From: Monocercomonoides exilis
Lineage: Eukaryota > Preaxostyla > Oxymonadida > Polymastigidae
Assembly (NCBI GenBank): GCA_001643675.2
Contig: LSRY02000007.1
Location: 811,001 to 875,000, forward strand
DNA length: 64,000 nucleotides
Direction: 5' to 3'
The notes beneath the pieces are model-generated. The model was not told the DNA's origin. It made no database searches and was given only the letters and a program-made list of their open reading frames with translations. Made by a program: the position numbers and the translations under genes. Below, piece after piece: positions 49,342 through 62,433 of the stretch. Numbering within the stretch: position 1 is the stretch's first letter; the number at the start of each line of letters is the position of its first letter.

Positions 49342-52214
49342 TTATCTTCTCATTGGACTATGTTCCGCTGTGGCTGTTTTGCGCTGCATTCTTCTGAGGT
49401 GGAGAAGCTGCGCGCGTTCATCAGGTAGTGGGTGGAGCATGAAATGGTGGGATCGGTATATCAAAGAATTAGTTCTGAGGCAATCAATGGATGCAGCAAA
49501 GGTGAGGATTGGAAAAAACGCAGTCGAGACAAAGTGAGCGAATGACCTTGTGTGAGAGGAGAAGCTGAATATAACCATCATTCTTCTTCTTCTTCTTCTT
49601 CTTCTCTTTCGTTACACTCTCCTTTTCTTCATCCTCTTCATCTTCCTCCTCCTCCGTATCTTCTCTTGTTCCTCTTTTTCCCAACAGGTGCATACAGATT
49701 AAGCAAAGCACCAGCAGCTCCTATTTTCGCTATGTCAGTTGCCGTTGGCAACGCCAGGACGCCAACAAGATTCAACACAACGCCCCAGCTCAGCAAACGA
49801 CGCAGCAGCTCTTCCTTCGTAACTGTTGGCTCGTTGTTCGCTTCTTTATCCTTCTCGTTTCTCTTCTCCTTCGTATCCCCAAATATCACACTTCCATCAT
49901 ATCCCCTCCGTGGCATTCCACCATATCCTCCATCTCGTTTTTCCTCTCCAACTCCTTCTTCAGCCAGCCCTCTTCCTTCTGTAAGCGCCTCGATGATTTC
50001 CGACGTGTTGTTCCGAACAATCGCCTGTGGTGAGTGCATCAGCTCGACCAGCTCGTTAAACAGCGCCTTGTCGAGCAAGCTGGCAAACAGCTTGAACGGC
50101 TTGCTGGTTAGTGAGAGAAGGATGGAAGAAGCCTTTCCACTGTTTTCAGGGTGTTGGGTGCAGCAGGCGGTGGATGGGCTGGAGAATGCAGTGGTGCAGA
50201 AACACGGAATGGAACTCAGCACCATTTGTGATGAATTTGTGGGTCACACGAAGAGAAGAAGAGACAAGAGGGTGCCAATGGAAACTGGATGTGAATATAT
50301 TTGCGTATTTGTGAATAATGATAACGAATGAGTGAAAAAGTGGGTGTAAAAATGAAGAAGAAAAAGAATTTGATCAAAAAGAAGAAAGAAAGAAAAACTT
50401 GTGAACAAAATCTCAACAAATATTTTCTGACAAACCTCATGAATCTGATCAATTGCTTTGCAACAGCATCATTCAGCAAATAATCTTCACTGCTTTGTAA
50501 GACAATTGAAAAATCATTGCCACTAGTCCACCATCATAACTGTTTATCATTTGAGAGTGAACAAAAAAATTTAGATTTAGATAAATATTTGAAAAGCAAA
50601 ATTCAGATTTACAAAAATAAATCAAACAATTAATGAAATATATTTTATTTTATAGAAAAATTCAAATTTTCCATACAATTCTGGTTTGCTACATGGGTGA
50701 TGGCGTTGAGTCTCCTCAGTCTGCGGATGTTGTTTAAGCCGCAGACCATTAACTGTTCAACAGGAAACGCACAGCGCAGCTAAAATGGAACGTCCATCGA
50801 CAGAAAAGTGCCACAAACGTCACTGGTACATTAATTAATCATATTCTGCCGCTTCACTTTGAACGAACGTCCTGAGCTGTGCTTGATGGATAGGAGGTTG
50901 GTTGGGGAAGGAGAAAAGGAAGAAAAAGAAGAAGGAGAAGAAGAAGGTGGTGGTGATGATGGTGATGAAATGTGAAATGAAGAAGAAGTGAATGAAGATG
51001 ATTTGTTAGTAGATGCAAACGTTGAGAAAGTGAATGGTGTTTCCATAATCTGCTGATGAATCCTTCTTCGATTTTTGATTTCAGGAAGAAACTCTGAGCA
51101 AAGAGTGGTTAGAATCTTCACAGGCTTATTTTTCGTCTCAGCTTCTTTCTTCTTCTTTTATGAGATCCCTTTTTTCTGTGCCTTTTTTATGCATCTGCCA
51201 AATCCTTCTTTTCCTTTTTCTCTTCCTTCTCAATATCCGCCCGAATTCCCATAGCTTGCTGTACATGTTGCGTGGTTCAGAAGGATGCTTTGTGGCTCAA
51301 ATATATCCCCCATAGCTTTCATGTTGCTGCTTGCAAATACACCTGCATTGCTCAACTGTCCTTCACAAGAATCGTTCGAGGAATACCCAGCGAGAAGGAA
51401 GAAATGGAAGAAGGAGGAGAAGGAGGAGAAGGAGGAGAGCAAGAAGAAGACATGTTTGATAAAGAGACAGAGCTTGGGCTAATTATGTACATGGACTTCT
51501 GGGTAAGTGAAGAGGAATCGGTGGCGGAAGACGTAGAAGTAATGGGCTTCGGGGAAGTGCCAGTCAGAACAGAAGTGGAAGATAATTGGGTATGGTGGAA
51601 GTGAGAAAAATGAGGAGTAGCAAATGTCGAGGAAGCTGTGATGTTTTGAATGTGCTATTGAACGAGTAAAATGTCTGCTGATGTTCATCTTCATTTTCAT
51701 CACCTCCTTCTTCTCTTCCCCTGTCCTCCTCCTCCTTTCCGTTGCTGCCTGTGCAAGCCTTGTGTCGAAAATGTCAATTTGCGATGTGCAAAACCAGTTT
51801 TTCTCCTTCGCCTTCGTCTTCGCCTTTGGCTCTTCTTTCTGACTCCGTTTCCTCTGCACGAAGCTCAATTTGCTTCTGAAATCCGCCTTCTTTGCCTCTT
51901 CCATTTGAACTTGCACTCCTCTCTCTTCGCATCTTCGCGGTGTCATAAAGCGAGCAGAAGAACGTAATGTGCCTTGAAGCTCCTTCCCTCTTCCACTTCC
52001 ATTTCTCATTCAATGCCCATTCGCCTCATTCACTCCATTCAGCATAGCCGGAGCGCGGAAGCCGAACGAAGTACTGAAGCAGAGTTGGATGTGCTGCTGC
52101 AAAAGAAGAAAGCAGTTCAAATGCACATCCAGCAATCCCACAGAAGGCATTGATGATGATGATTCTGTTGAGAGTAGGTAATCCGAACAATATTATTTTT
52201 GGTGCGTTTATCAA
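49342..52214 (-). CDS. ARM/HEAT-like gene, exons only partly resolved
   Basis: Three 3' exons join in phase: 50436-50522 (upstream edge uncertain), 49696-50214 and 49342-49564. They encode EDYLLNDAVAKQLIRFM, LFASLLDKALFNELVELMHS, AIVRNNTSEIIEALTEG, ATDIAKIGAAGALLNL and a C-terminus ending HSPMRR before TAG. Upstream, separate minus-strand pieces look exonic: 50693-50779 (EQLMVCGLNNIRRLRRLNAI), 50858 to about 51146 (VKILTTLCSEFLPEIKNRRR plus a Ser-rich tail) and 52026-52214 (NAFCGIAGCAFELLSSFAAA). Their character is that of one helical-repeat protein, but the phases between 50522 and 50693 do not match with the junctions I tried. No family is recognised. The gene sits inside the 7-kb interval bounded by the 170-bp inverted repeat. 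Confidence 0.4.
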
Positions 52215-54134
52215 GCTGCCGATTGAACAGTTAACACAAATTTGAATATCGATGACTTAATCCAATGCGAAATGTGAAGAAATATCAAAGAGAAAGGAGA
52301 AGAAGGCGAAGAAGAAGGTGAAGACGAAGTTCAAGTCGAAAAATTTGAATATATGCGGTGATAGAGAAATGCGCAATCAGTCAACTGGCGTTTCTGAAGA
52401 AGATGACGAGGACGCTTTGCGTGAAGTCGTTAATAGGCCAAATTGTCTCGCTGTATACACTTCAGATTGGTTTGAAAAAATTCAATCACAATATTTGTGA
52501 CGAACAGACTGTGGAAATTAATCTTGCTGTATTTTTCCAAAATCAATTGAATTTCATTTTGCGATTTCCTCTCCATTCCTCTCAAAAATCGAAAATGATA
52601 CTATTTCTCAATTTCTTTTCTTTTCCATTCCCCTCTTCCATTCAGCTCACAAAATCATCTGAAAATATCAATCCCCTCCTTTTCTTCATCTTTCCCATTC
52701 TCTTCCATAAAATCTTTTCTTCTAAAAAAACACCCTTTTCCATTTGAACACTTCAGAATATTCTTCTTCTTGCCCACTTTAACACTCTTTTCTTTCTCTT
52801 CAAAATCCATTTCTCCAATCACCAATCAGTCCTCTTTCATCATCCTCAGCCACTTGCCTACATATTTACAACAAACTTTTCTCCAAATCTCCGCTTGCTC
52901 TTCCCCATCCCTCTGTCTCAGAATTTCTTCCTTTCAAAAACCACTCTCGAAACATTAACATTCCATAAAACTCTCAATTCCTTCCCTCTGCAACAAATAA
53001 TCCTCTTTCATCTCTTCTCTGCACAATATCCCTCATGTGCAAGGTGTTGATGAGATAAACATCAAATACTTCTTTTGGTGTTTGAGAATATTATTAAAGG
53101 AGATGATCATACCAAAAACAGAAAAAACACAACTTAACATCCGCCACAATGTGAACCGGCTGAGAAGGCTCTCCAGTAAGATACACGATGCATTTTGTGG
53201 AGATGCATTCTTTGTTGCAATTTGACCATTCTAAGACTGAAATAAAGATATTGATTTATTTTTGGAATGATGATGGCTGTGGAAATGAGTGTGTTTGGCA
53301 AAAAACAGTCGAAGAGCAGTTTGTTCTTTATTTATTTTTCTTTATATGAATATTTATCTGTTGACTGTTTTTGTGTTGTTTTCAGGGCAGGAGGCGGAAA
53401 TGAATGAAAATGAATGAAAGCAGGATATCTCCAAATCCAGAATATTAATAGTGTTTGAACAGTGAATCCATATGGAATGTGTGTGAGTGAAAAAGTTGGA
53501 ACGGAAATTGGAGATAGTTATTTCTTTAAAAGCTGATTGGATTTGAAAAGAAAGGAAAATTTTCAGTTTTTTCAGAACAGCAGGAAATCTATGTGTTCGA
53601 GAGAGAAATATGAATTTAGGACAGCATGACGGGAACTGGTTGCAAAAACTGTTGAAATTTATTTGTTATCAACAAATGTTTTCAGATCTTCATAATCAAT
53701 TTAAATGTTTCTTTGCTGTAACTTTATTAAAAAAATATTTGTGTTAGTAATTGATTAATCACGTGAATGAAACTATAATATTTGGATGTATTAACGATTG
53801 AACGAATATTTTGTTCTGTTTATTGAATTCTCGATATTTTCGAATAATTTTTTAATATTTTTTTCAAAATATGTAATAAAATCAATTGAAAACAAATTAA
53901 AATCAACAAATAATAAATAATAACTATATATTAATGAATATTTTTGCATGATTAAACAAAAATATTTTCGATTCAACCCAACCCTTAATTAAATTTGTTT
54001 TTGATCAAACGTCGGAATTTTTTATGATATCAAAAAAAATCACCCATATAAAAGAACAATAAAAGAAAAAATACTATAAAATTTATCCAAAATTCATTTT
54101 GTATATCGATTTTAATTTTTATTTTTGAAAATTA

Positions 54135-54300
54135 GTTTGATCATAACCATAATATTTTGGAAAATATGATTTTTTTCATTGAAAAAGAGTATTCTTAAAA
54201 TGGAAAATTCACCCCTAGCATGTTTTATTTTTAGATATTAAATCATTCTATTACAAAAAATCCGAAAAAAAAACGAGTTTCTAAACGTAACTTAAAGTTG
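54135..54300 (-). repeat. Right copy of the 170-bp inverted repeat
   Basis: It is the reverse complement of 47049-47218 with few substitutions. Its neighbour at 54023-54049 is likewise the inverted counterpart of the motif at 48030-48056, so the order of the two blocks is kept in both copies. Confidence 0.8.
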
Positions 54301-55240
54301 AGGCTCACCGAATTTTGCTCAATTTTACTCCAAATTCGTTTTCTTTAATTTTTCTAATTTTTAAAGTACATTAAATGCTAATTAAGGAAAATTTTTATTC
54401 ACTGAACCCAAAAAAATATCTCAATTAAAAATTGATCCTTTAATATTTTGTTCCAAAACAGTACAAAAGCTGCAATAAGGAAAACTGGCTCGCAAACTTA
54501 ATTCTTTAAAAAAAAAGATTGTCAAACAAGACAACAATAGGAAAGAAAGAAATTTGGATAAAGCAGGAATTTGAATGAAAAGGAACAATAATTGCTAATT
54601 AAGAATTAAAATTAATCGAATATGTGAAGCGAATAGAATATTTTAAGGACCAGTAAATTTAGTGAAATATGATTGAAAGGAATTAAATGGAATGTTGATA
54701 TGAAAATGTTAAGCGCATGATATTTGCCAATTTTTCAATTGACTAACAGCAATTATTTGCATATTGCGGTTGCAATTATTGGAAACTGTTACTGCAAAAT
54801 GAAAACGCAACGAATTAACAGAAATAAAAACTAAATGCCCTTTGCATAATGAGTGTTGGAGAGAATACATAGGATTAAAAGCAATTGCTGATGATTTTCG
54901 ATGGGAAAAAAAATTTGAAACGCATCATTTCGAAGAACTCTAAAACGAAAAACCTTAAATTAAACCGTTACAAAAATCATTCAAGAATGAAAAAAATTAT
55001 CTTCTAAAAAAGAAAAATTTTCATCAAAAGCGTTAAAGATCAAGAAACAAACAAAGAAGAAAGCATATAAAGAAAGCATATAAAGAAAGCACATAAAGAA
55101 AGCAAAGCACCCATAAACCTTATTTTTAAATTGCGCAAGTATTGAGCACAAACAGAAAAAAAATGCAGCTTATGAAATTCTTCGCACAAGACAATCAAAC
55201 TTCAGGAGGAAAAAAAAATCCTAATGAGCATGCACAAAAA

Positions 55241-55242
<2 letters not shown>

Positions 55243-55291
<49 letters not shown>
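55243..55291 (+). repeat. Poly(A) tract, 49 A
   Basis: Uninterrupted A homopolymer in the spacer downstream of the RRM gene. Confidence 0.95.
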
Positions 55292-55294
<3 letters not shown>

Positions 55295-55716
55295 AAATTT
55301 TTACAAGTCAAAGAAAGAAAGGAATTATACTTATATATCGAAATAGTGAGAAGAAAATTCATTGCAAGAACCCGAAGATGCGTGAAAAGTATATCTTACA
55401 AAACGTTGCTAATAACTTTTTTAAAAAAGAAAAGAAAAGAAAATGAAAAGAACAACAATAAAAAAAAAGCATATCATCAGATCCAAAATGCAATAGTCAT
55501 AGTTCATTGAATTTCAAGATTTATTTTTGATTAAGAAGAGAAATAATCCCATCATTTGAACCAGAAGAAGCATTTATATTTTGTACCATCTCTTAATGCA
55601 TTATTTATGCAATTTACATGAAATATACGTACAACGAGCTTCATTATTATTGTTGCGTTTGTTGTAATGCTGATAAGAGATGCAATTTCGCAAATAGATA
55701 TTTTTCTTAAATCTTC

Positions 55717-58700
55717 TTAGAATAATGCTGACATGCTTCTATGTCTGCGCTGTTTCATGTTTGGATCAAACAAATTCAGAGAGCGTCGAATACTTGCTGG
55801 TTCTGGGATCAAATGAGTAGGCCCGTTAGATTTTAAACTTGGAGGATAGGACAAAGAACGTGAACCGATAGAACGTCTGAAAGGAATTGGATCGGGTAAA
55901 ACATTGTCAAGCGAAAGAATAGCTCGGCTACGATGTGTATGTATTTTGGAAGTTTTGTGAGGAGAACGAGAATGTGACGTGTTGAAATGATGCGAACTGC
56001 CATGCACATGAGCAGTGCTGGCAAAATGAAGAGAAGAGCGAATAGTTTGTGTGGCTAATTCATTTTTGTGTGAATGAGCAGATGAATACTTATCGGGCGC
56101 CATTTGACTTTCGTCTTCACTCGACTCGTCTCCTAAAGACGAAAGATGAGATTTAGTGCTTGAAATTTTACCTTCGTTGTGGAGAGTTTCTTCATCTTCT
56201 GGATTTGTGATCTTCCTTTCCCGATTTGACACAGTGCCCTTTTTTCTCCAATTTCTTTGATGTGTCTGCCTGTCTTCCTTCTGTGTGTCAATTCCTTTTG
56301 AATATTGACTCTCATTTTTCATTTTCTCCTTTGATTTTTTAATATGTTTGTTCTTTGCCTCTTTTTTAGCACTGAGATCTATTACGTTTTTGACATTTCC
56401 TTTTTCATTTGAAGCTTTTCTATCGTTAGACAAAGTCGACTGTGTCGTTATTGTTCTGTCTATCTCGGATAATGCTATCTTCTGCTTCATCTCTTCTAAC
56501 TCTTTCAGCAATGCATCAAAATCCTGTTGCTTAACAATGGCATACACATTCTTTGAAGAAGAGGCGGCATCGTCTGCAGAAGATTCAGAAAATGGTGAGG
56601 AAGCAGAGGACGGAGTGTGTTTCGAAAGAAGCTTAACAATTGGAAAGTTCAAAGAATTGGATGATGATTCTGTTATTTGTGGGGTTAGAGATGCCAGGTG
56701 AGAAGAAGAAGACTGAGATGCAGAGGAGGTTGAGTTCTGTGTTGCATCTTTTCTCATCATTTCTGTTGCTTCAAAATGCCGAGTCATATCACGAGGGGCA
56801 TGCTTATGCCGGGCTATACTTTGCTGAGATTGTCGTTTTGAATGATGCTGCCGATGATGATGTGAATGAGAAGCATGAACGCGATCCTGATAAAGGTAAT
56901 CATCATAAAGTTGCTTTTTTTCCTCTTCTGTGATGTCTGGCCGCTCAGACGAATTGGCAGAAGAGTGCTGTGCCAACGGAGACGATCCATAAGATGCATT
57001 TTGCTTGTCAGAAATTACATTTTTGGGCAAACAAGAGATATCAGTTTGTGAATGAAGAAGAGAAGAAGCGGAATTTTTCGCATTCGGTGGTGACTGATCA
57101 GCCTTTGCTGAGCAGCGAGAATGAATAGATAACGGCCGAGCGAACAAGGCAGATGACGATGGCTTTGGGAAAGACGTAGCCAAATGGGGGATTAATTCAA
57201 AAGAAGAAATGGTTGTTGTAGATGTTGTTGCTGGAGATGATGTCAATGAAGAAGAAGAAGGTGGAGAAACATGAATTGAATTTTGTGACTGGTGGCAAAA
57301 ATGAGAAGTCCGAGATGGGTTTTGAAATGAAGGAATTGAGTAATTATCTTGGAGTTCATCTGACAGCGAGGCTGGATTTGAAACAAATCTTTGCTTCAAA
57401 TATCTTTTTCTGTTATCAGTTTGACTTCGTTTTTCCTCGTAGTAACTGCTATTGTTCACATCTCTCTTAAAATAGCTGTTGTTTTCATTTCCATTGTACA
57501 CGCTCGTATGATCCTTTGGACTGCGCTCCAAACGAAAAAGAATGAATTTTCCTTTCGAAAATTGCTTTGGAATATCTGAATTTCTGCGCATGTGAGAAGA
57601 AATTGGTGCTTTGACGTCACTTCTTGAAGTGGCACAGTTCTGAGAACTTGATCTACGATTCATTTTTCTGGAATTGATTAATTCTTCTTTCGGTTCTCCA
57701 TCATTTGTTGAATTGTGCGATGGAATCAGATCATTGTGGCTGTCAAACCCGGACGTACCAACTTTTTCGTGTGCACTTTGGCTTTCGTCTTCATCAGGAA
57801 TAGAAGGCTCTTTCGCTTGAATCAATTGTTCATTGTTAATTGATCTCATTTCATTCTCTATTTTGGAAGTGTATCTTTTTCTCTCCTCTTGCACATTGGC
57901 ATCCATTCTGTATACGTTCCCTTCATACACTTCTCCACTCGTGTCCCTCTTTTCTTTTCTAGCTAAGTCAACGTAATGACTTCTCTTAGCATTATTTTCT
58001 TGGTTCTTTGGATTCATCTTACTGGTTGATGATTTCGTTGCAAGCTGGCCATAACGTTCGCCTGTGAAATCAGGTTGGCTTCTATCAAAATGATGTGCGT
58101 GAGCTTTTGAGTGAGGTGGGGCAACAGAAGCTGAAATACCTTTTGGATGCTCAAGATCAGCTAGCTGTACTGAAGCCGCCCTGTCAATGTCAACATCGTC
58201 TTGCAACAATTTTCGTGAATGAAGCAAAGGAGAAATCATTGCATTCACAGATGGTTTCACTTCACCTTTTGAATTGGTTTGGCTTTCGTGTGAGCGAATA
58301 TAAGACAGAAAAGCACGAGCACGTGCGTGATTTATCGGAGAAGAGCGGTCTAAAGAATTAGCAGGAAATACTGAAGATGTACATGGACAAGACACACACG
58401 AAAGTGCAGGCGAAGGCGCTGGGAATGGTTGCGGATAAAACAGAAAAGAAGGCTCAGAAAAGGCCATAGGCGGTGTGTAGATAATCGATCTCTTTCCTTT
58501 TTTGGATTTAACAGAAAAAGAGGTAGATGAAGTGGGGCTATGGCAAGTTTCATTGATGCACTCAACTTGAAAGACCTCAGCAGCATCCAAAGCAGGACTC
58601 TGTTTTGAGTGTCCGTTTGCAAACAGTTTTTGGTACTCGTTTGCCTGTTTGAGTGAGACTGCTTCTGCTGCCATTGCTTTTTTATTGACCGAAGCGACTT

Positions 58701-61700
58701 CTCGCCCTGCTGTTTTTAAAGCTATTCGCTTTATTTCTTTCTCATTTTCAACAGTTTCAATAGAATCTGCATATTCACGAGAAAGGTTCGAATTTTTCAT
58801 CCGTTCCAGTTTACCAAATGAATGAATGCTTTTTTCAAGTCTTGCCCGGTCAGATTCTTCATTGAAACAGGATTTTCTTGCAGTGTTATTTGTTGAGGCG
58901 GAAAGCAAGTCAGCCGATGCATCAGAGCTCAAATGAGGCAGAGATGAGTAGGACGATGAAGGAGATATTGGAGAAGAGGAAGAGGACGAAGAAGAGGAAG
59001 AAGAGGAAGAAGAAGCGTTAGCTCTGCCTTCATTCCTATTTGCGCTTTGAAAATTGTCATTTTTCGACAGATGAGAAAGCTGGCCAACAGAAATGCTTCC
59101 ACGCGAAGCTAATGCACCAGGAGTCGACACGGAAGAGTAAGAAGCAATCGAACAAGTCGCTTGCGTTGATCCCTTTGCTATTGGCTTCTGGCTGTCAGAT
59201 GGCTTCATGTTTCCTGTTTCTTCTTTCACTGAAGAAGATGCATGACTTGTAGCTAATTTCTCTGCCCTGTTCAATTCAGGAGGCATATTCTCGTGTGGAA
59301 GCAGCTGCGTTATGGGCAAAGATAACGGAAGAGGCTGCTGCAGAGGCACTGCATTGGCCTGTGCTACGTGTGTCGCTGGCACATCTTGCATTCCAGACAC
59401 AGTTGCGCATGGCGTGACAGTGAATGAAGCAGGAATTTGCATCGCAACCGTGTTGTAAAATGAAGAAGTGCTTGGTGAATTCGGATCAGAGCTCGGCGTC
59501 AATGCAATCTCTGATGGTAATGGCTGCATGTTTGCAGATGACGCTGAACTCAATAGCATCTGCTGCATTGGCTGAGGATTCTGCACAGCATCGGGGCTTC
59601 CTGTCTGTATTCTTACACGTTGCAGAGGTTGTATCAATCCCTGTTCTCCCACTGCGCCATAGCTAGATGGTACTAAAAACGAGGAATAATACGTCGATGG
59701 CGATGCTGCCCCACCTGCTTGCAAGGTGAGTGGCTGCGAGGCATAGAACGAGAAAGAGCGGGGTGATTGCGTAATAAAGAAGTTCTGCTGGTTGTCTGTT
59801 GGAGACATCAGCGATGGAACAAAACACGTGGATGCAGTTTGGCCATTGCCGCGCTGAGGGTCCAGTGTAGATTGCATAGAATAATAGTAAGGAGGCATCC
59901 CGTATGAAGAGCACAACGCTCCACTCGTAGTCGATGAAGGAGAAAACGACGCGCGGGAGTTAATCTCGGCAGATTTGGTAGACGGAGAAGGCTGCTGGAT
60001 AAGCCCCAGTGTTCTTTCAGAGAGAGATGAAGCGAGTGAGACAGCTGTGCAGGAGTCAAGCGGAGATGCAGAGTCTGACAGCGAAGGCAGCGTCGAGCGA
60101 GCAGTCGGGGTGAAAGGCGACGGGGCAGGCGGTGTGAGCAGCTGCTCGAAGGGAACAGGAGAAGGCCTGGAAATGAGCAAGGCAGGCATCCCAGTCTGAG
60201 GAGGGCAGTCAGCAGCTTCGTTTGTGCTTGAGTGTGTAGACAGAGGTGAGTTTGGATGAACAGGTGCAAGAAAGCCGTTCATCTGAAGAGGTAATACAGG
60301 AGTTGAATCACAAGGATTTAACTGAAGATTTGGGAATGGAAGGGAAATGAATGAAGTGGATGCAGGAGTATAAGCTGATGGTGGATGCAGAGGGTTCAGA
60401 GTGTTGCTGATGTGATAGGGCAGTAATTGAGGCATTGGCATGTCATTTGGTCTTGCGGGAGGTTTTGGAGAGGTATATGGGTATATGTATGGTTGGGGAG
60501 AAGGAAATGAATTGTGATATAAATGCGGATAAGACGAATGCATGGAAAATGATGGAGGCGAATAGGGTAACGCAGCTCCGGAGCCAGATGCTGGCAAAGA
60601 AACAGGTGAACGAACATACGTATTAGAGGAAGAGGCAGAGACAGATACAGATGCGGAGGCGGAGGCTGAGGCTGAGGCTGAGGCTGAGGTAGAGGCAGAA
60701 GAAGGATACTGATTTGAAGGAGTGACAGAAGAAGATGGATGCAAAGCAGGAAATACACTGGAATCCGAAGCAGATGCCTTAAATGCTGCTCTCTTTTGTT
60801 CTGGAGCATCCTGCCCAGACATGAGAACTGAATCTGTTGACGACGAAGGCAACTGCTCAGAAGACTCGTCTTTCTGACTGGAAGAGGTCTCAGATGATGA
60901 AGTGTCTTTGCCTTCAATCAGCGAAGATGCGCAAGAGCATCCTGAGGGTGCTCCTCCTGCGCCTTCTCTCGCACGAGGCGCGGCTGCACTTGGATCAGCC
61001 ACCCACGGCATTTGCAAAGGAAATGTTTCGTTGTCGTAGCAGATGTAAGGCTTTGGCTTGAGGCATGGGTGGGTGAAATCTTGGTCCAGGTAGATATTCT
61101 GGCAGAAGTACATATCCCCATTCGTGTCGTGATAGCCTCTCTTGTAAAAGGAAAGAAGCAGCGAAGAAACCTGAGTTGGCAAGTGAAACAGCGAAAGGTT
61201 GCAGTTCAAAAAATGGAAACAAAAATGTGAAAAAGAAAAAAATAAGCAAAAAATAAACATTATTTTTTCTAAAAATCTCTCAAAAAAGCAGTTATAAAAC
61301 GTTTATTTCCTCTGTCCATTTTTAAAAATTATTTGATTTCAATAAAATATCATACGGAATATTGTCCTTTTTGAATTTCTTCCATCGAAAAAGTGATGAA
61401 TCCGTTGTAGTAGCCCCAAGATTTTTGAGGATTGAGGATGACATCCAGAACGCCTGCATCAACCAAAACAGGTGAAAAATATTGCTTAAGAAGCTCCTTT
61501 GCTTGTGGTGCAACATCCCTTTTGTAAAAATTCTGTATTGTTGGTAAGTTCAAAATGGAATGCTCTAATATAACTTGAGCATCACTTTCGTACAAGGGTT
61601 TTGTGTTCTTTGGCTTGATGTAAAAAGGTACAACTGTCGAACCAATAAAAATGCTTGTCCATAATGTGGATATTTTCACAGGGAATTCACGAAAATTTGA

Positions 61701-62433
61701 AAGTTTTTCATGAGCTTTCCTTGCTGCTGCACGGTCACAAAACTCAATGTAGCAAATTGAGCAGTCTGAAGATAATGAAATTCCAATAACTCTTCCAAAA
61801 GAATTGCTACATTAGTGTAAATGAAACAAAATATTTAAGATTAAACGTTTGAAAAATAAAATAGCTCCTTTAGATTATCAAACCTGCAAATAAAGCCGAG
61901 TTTTTGAACCAAGGGAAAAGATAAGCGTCCGTGGATCGCAATTGTTCTATTAAAATAAGGACGTTGAATTTTGCACATGCACTTTTCTACCAACTTTTTT
62001 AAAGAATAGAATAAGTTTGAAATATAAAAAAATTCAAAGAAATCACTTGGCAAACAGCAAAATGAAATTGTTGAATGAATTCTATGCTCTCCTTTTGGCG
62101 AAAATAAACAATCATTGTTCCTGTATTGGTGGAATTAACTTTTTGAAGTGTTATTTTCCGGACGGTTCCTATTTTTGACAAATTTTTTTGAAGAGAATCA
62201 CGTGTGATTGAAAGAGGGACATTCATCAACTTAATAGCATCTATCATAATGCATTCATTTCAAAAAGCAATCGGATTAAAAATTAATCAAAAATATGAAA
62301 TGAGTCACGTAAGATAATGGCATCAAACCAACTGCATCTTCTTCACGAAATTGCTCTGATAAAATATTCAATTTAAGTATTATAATAGCAATTACGTGAA
62401 TTCATTCAAACCTTTAATGCACTTTTTATTCAT
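55717..62433 (-). CDS. RRM RNA-binding protein with a 1,700-residue disordered tail
   Basis: Six exons join in phase: 62412-62433, 62329-62355, 62056-62240, 61884-61993, 61356-61806 and 55717-61170 (2,082 aa; TAA stop). The N-terminal ~260 residues look like tandem RRM folds: IKLMNVPLSITRDSLQKNLS then TVRKITLQK and TMIVYFRQKESIEFIQQF (RRM1); NRTIAIHGRL then GRVIGISLSSDCSICYIEFC and AAARKAHEKL (RRM2); and STLWTSIFIGSTVVPFY, possibly the edge of a third. The RNP aromatic positions are only partly kept. A folded-looking segment, GYHDTNGDMYFCQNIYLDQD to YICYDNETFPLQMPW, follows the last intron. The remaining ~1,750 residues are Ser/Pro/Gln-rich with a basic His/Ser/Arg C-terminus (IHTHRSRAI, MKQRRHRSM). 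RNA binding is inferred; no specific orthologue is recognised. Confidence 0.65.

Larger units (their letters stand above)
52215..55716. other. AT-rich intergenic region with repeats
   Basis: No gene is supported. Between 52260 and 53230 all three plus frames and one minus frame contain short protein-like stretches, so strand and coding status cannot be decided. 53300-55100 is AT-rich. It holds the inverted ATATGGGTGATT motif (54023-54049), the right copy of the 170-bp repeat and a poly(A) tract. A short tandem repeat of AAAGAAAGCATAT-type sequence occurs at 55058-55105. Confidence 0.5.

Noticed and set aside
50140-50160. Apparent frameshift in the ARM-like gene at the CCC of ACACCCTGA
   Set aside because: Using the splice acceptor at 50215-50216 instead of 50285-50286 keeps one frame throughout, so no frameshift is needed.
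53037-53225. Short plus-strand frame with NRLRRLSSKIHDAF
   Set aside because: It is isolated, with protein-like frames on the other strand nearby, and no supporting splice sites were found.
55142-55510. Frame with a Lys homopolymer
   Set aside because: It is produced by the poly(A) tract. Flanking residues have no protein-like pattern beyond A-rich codons.
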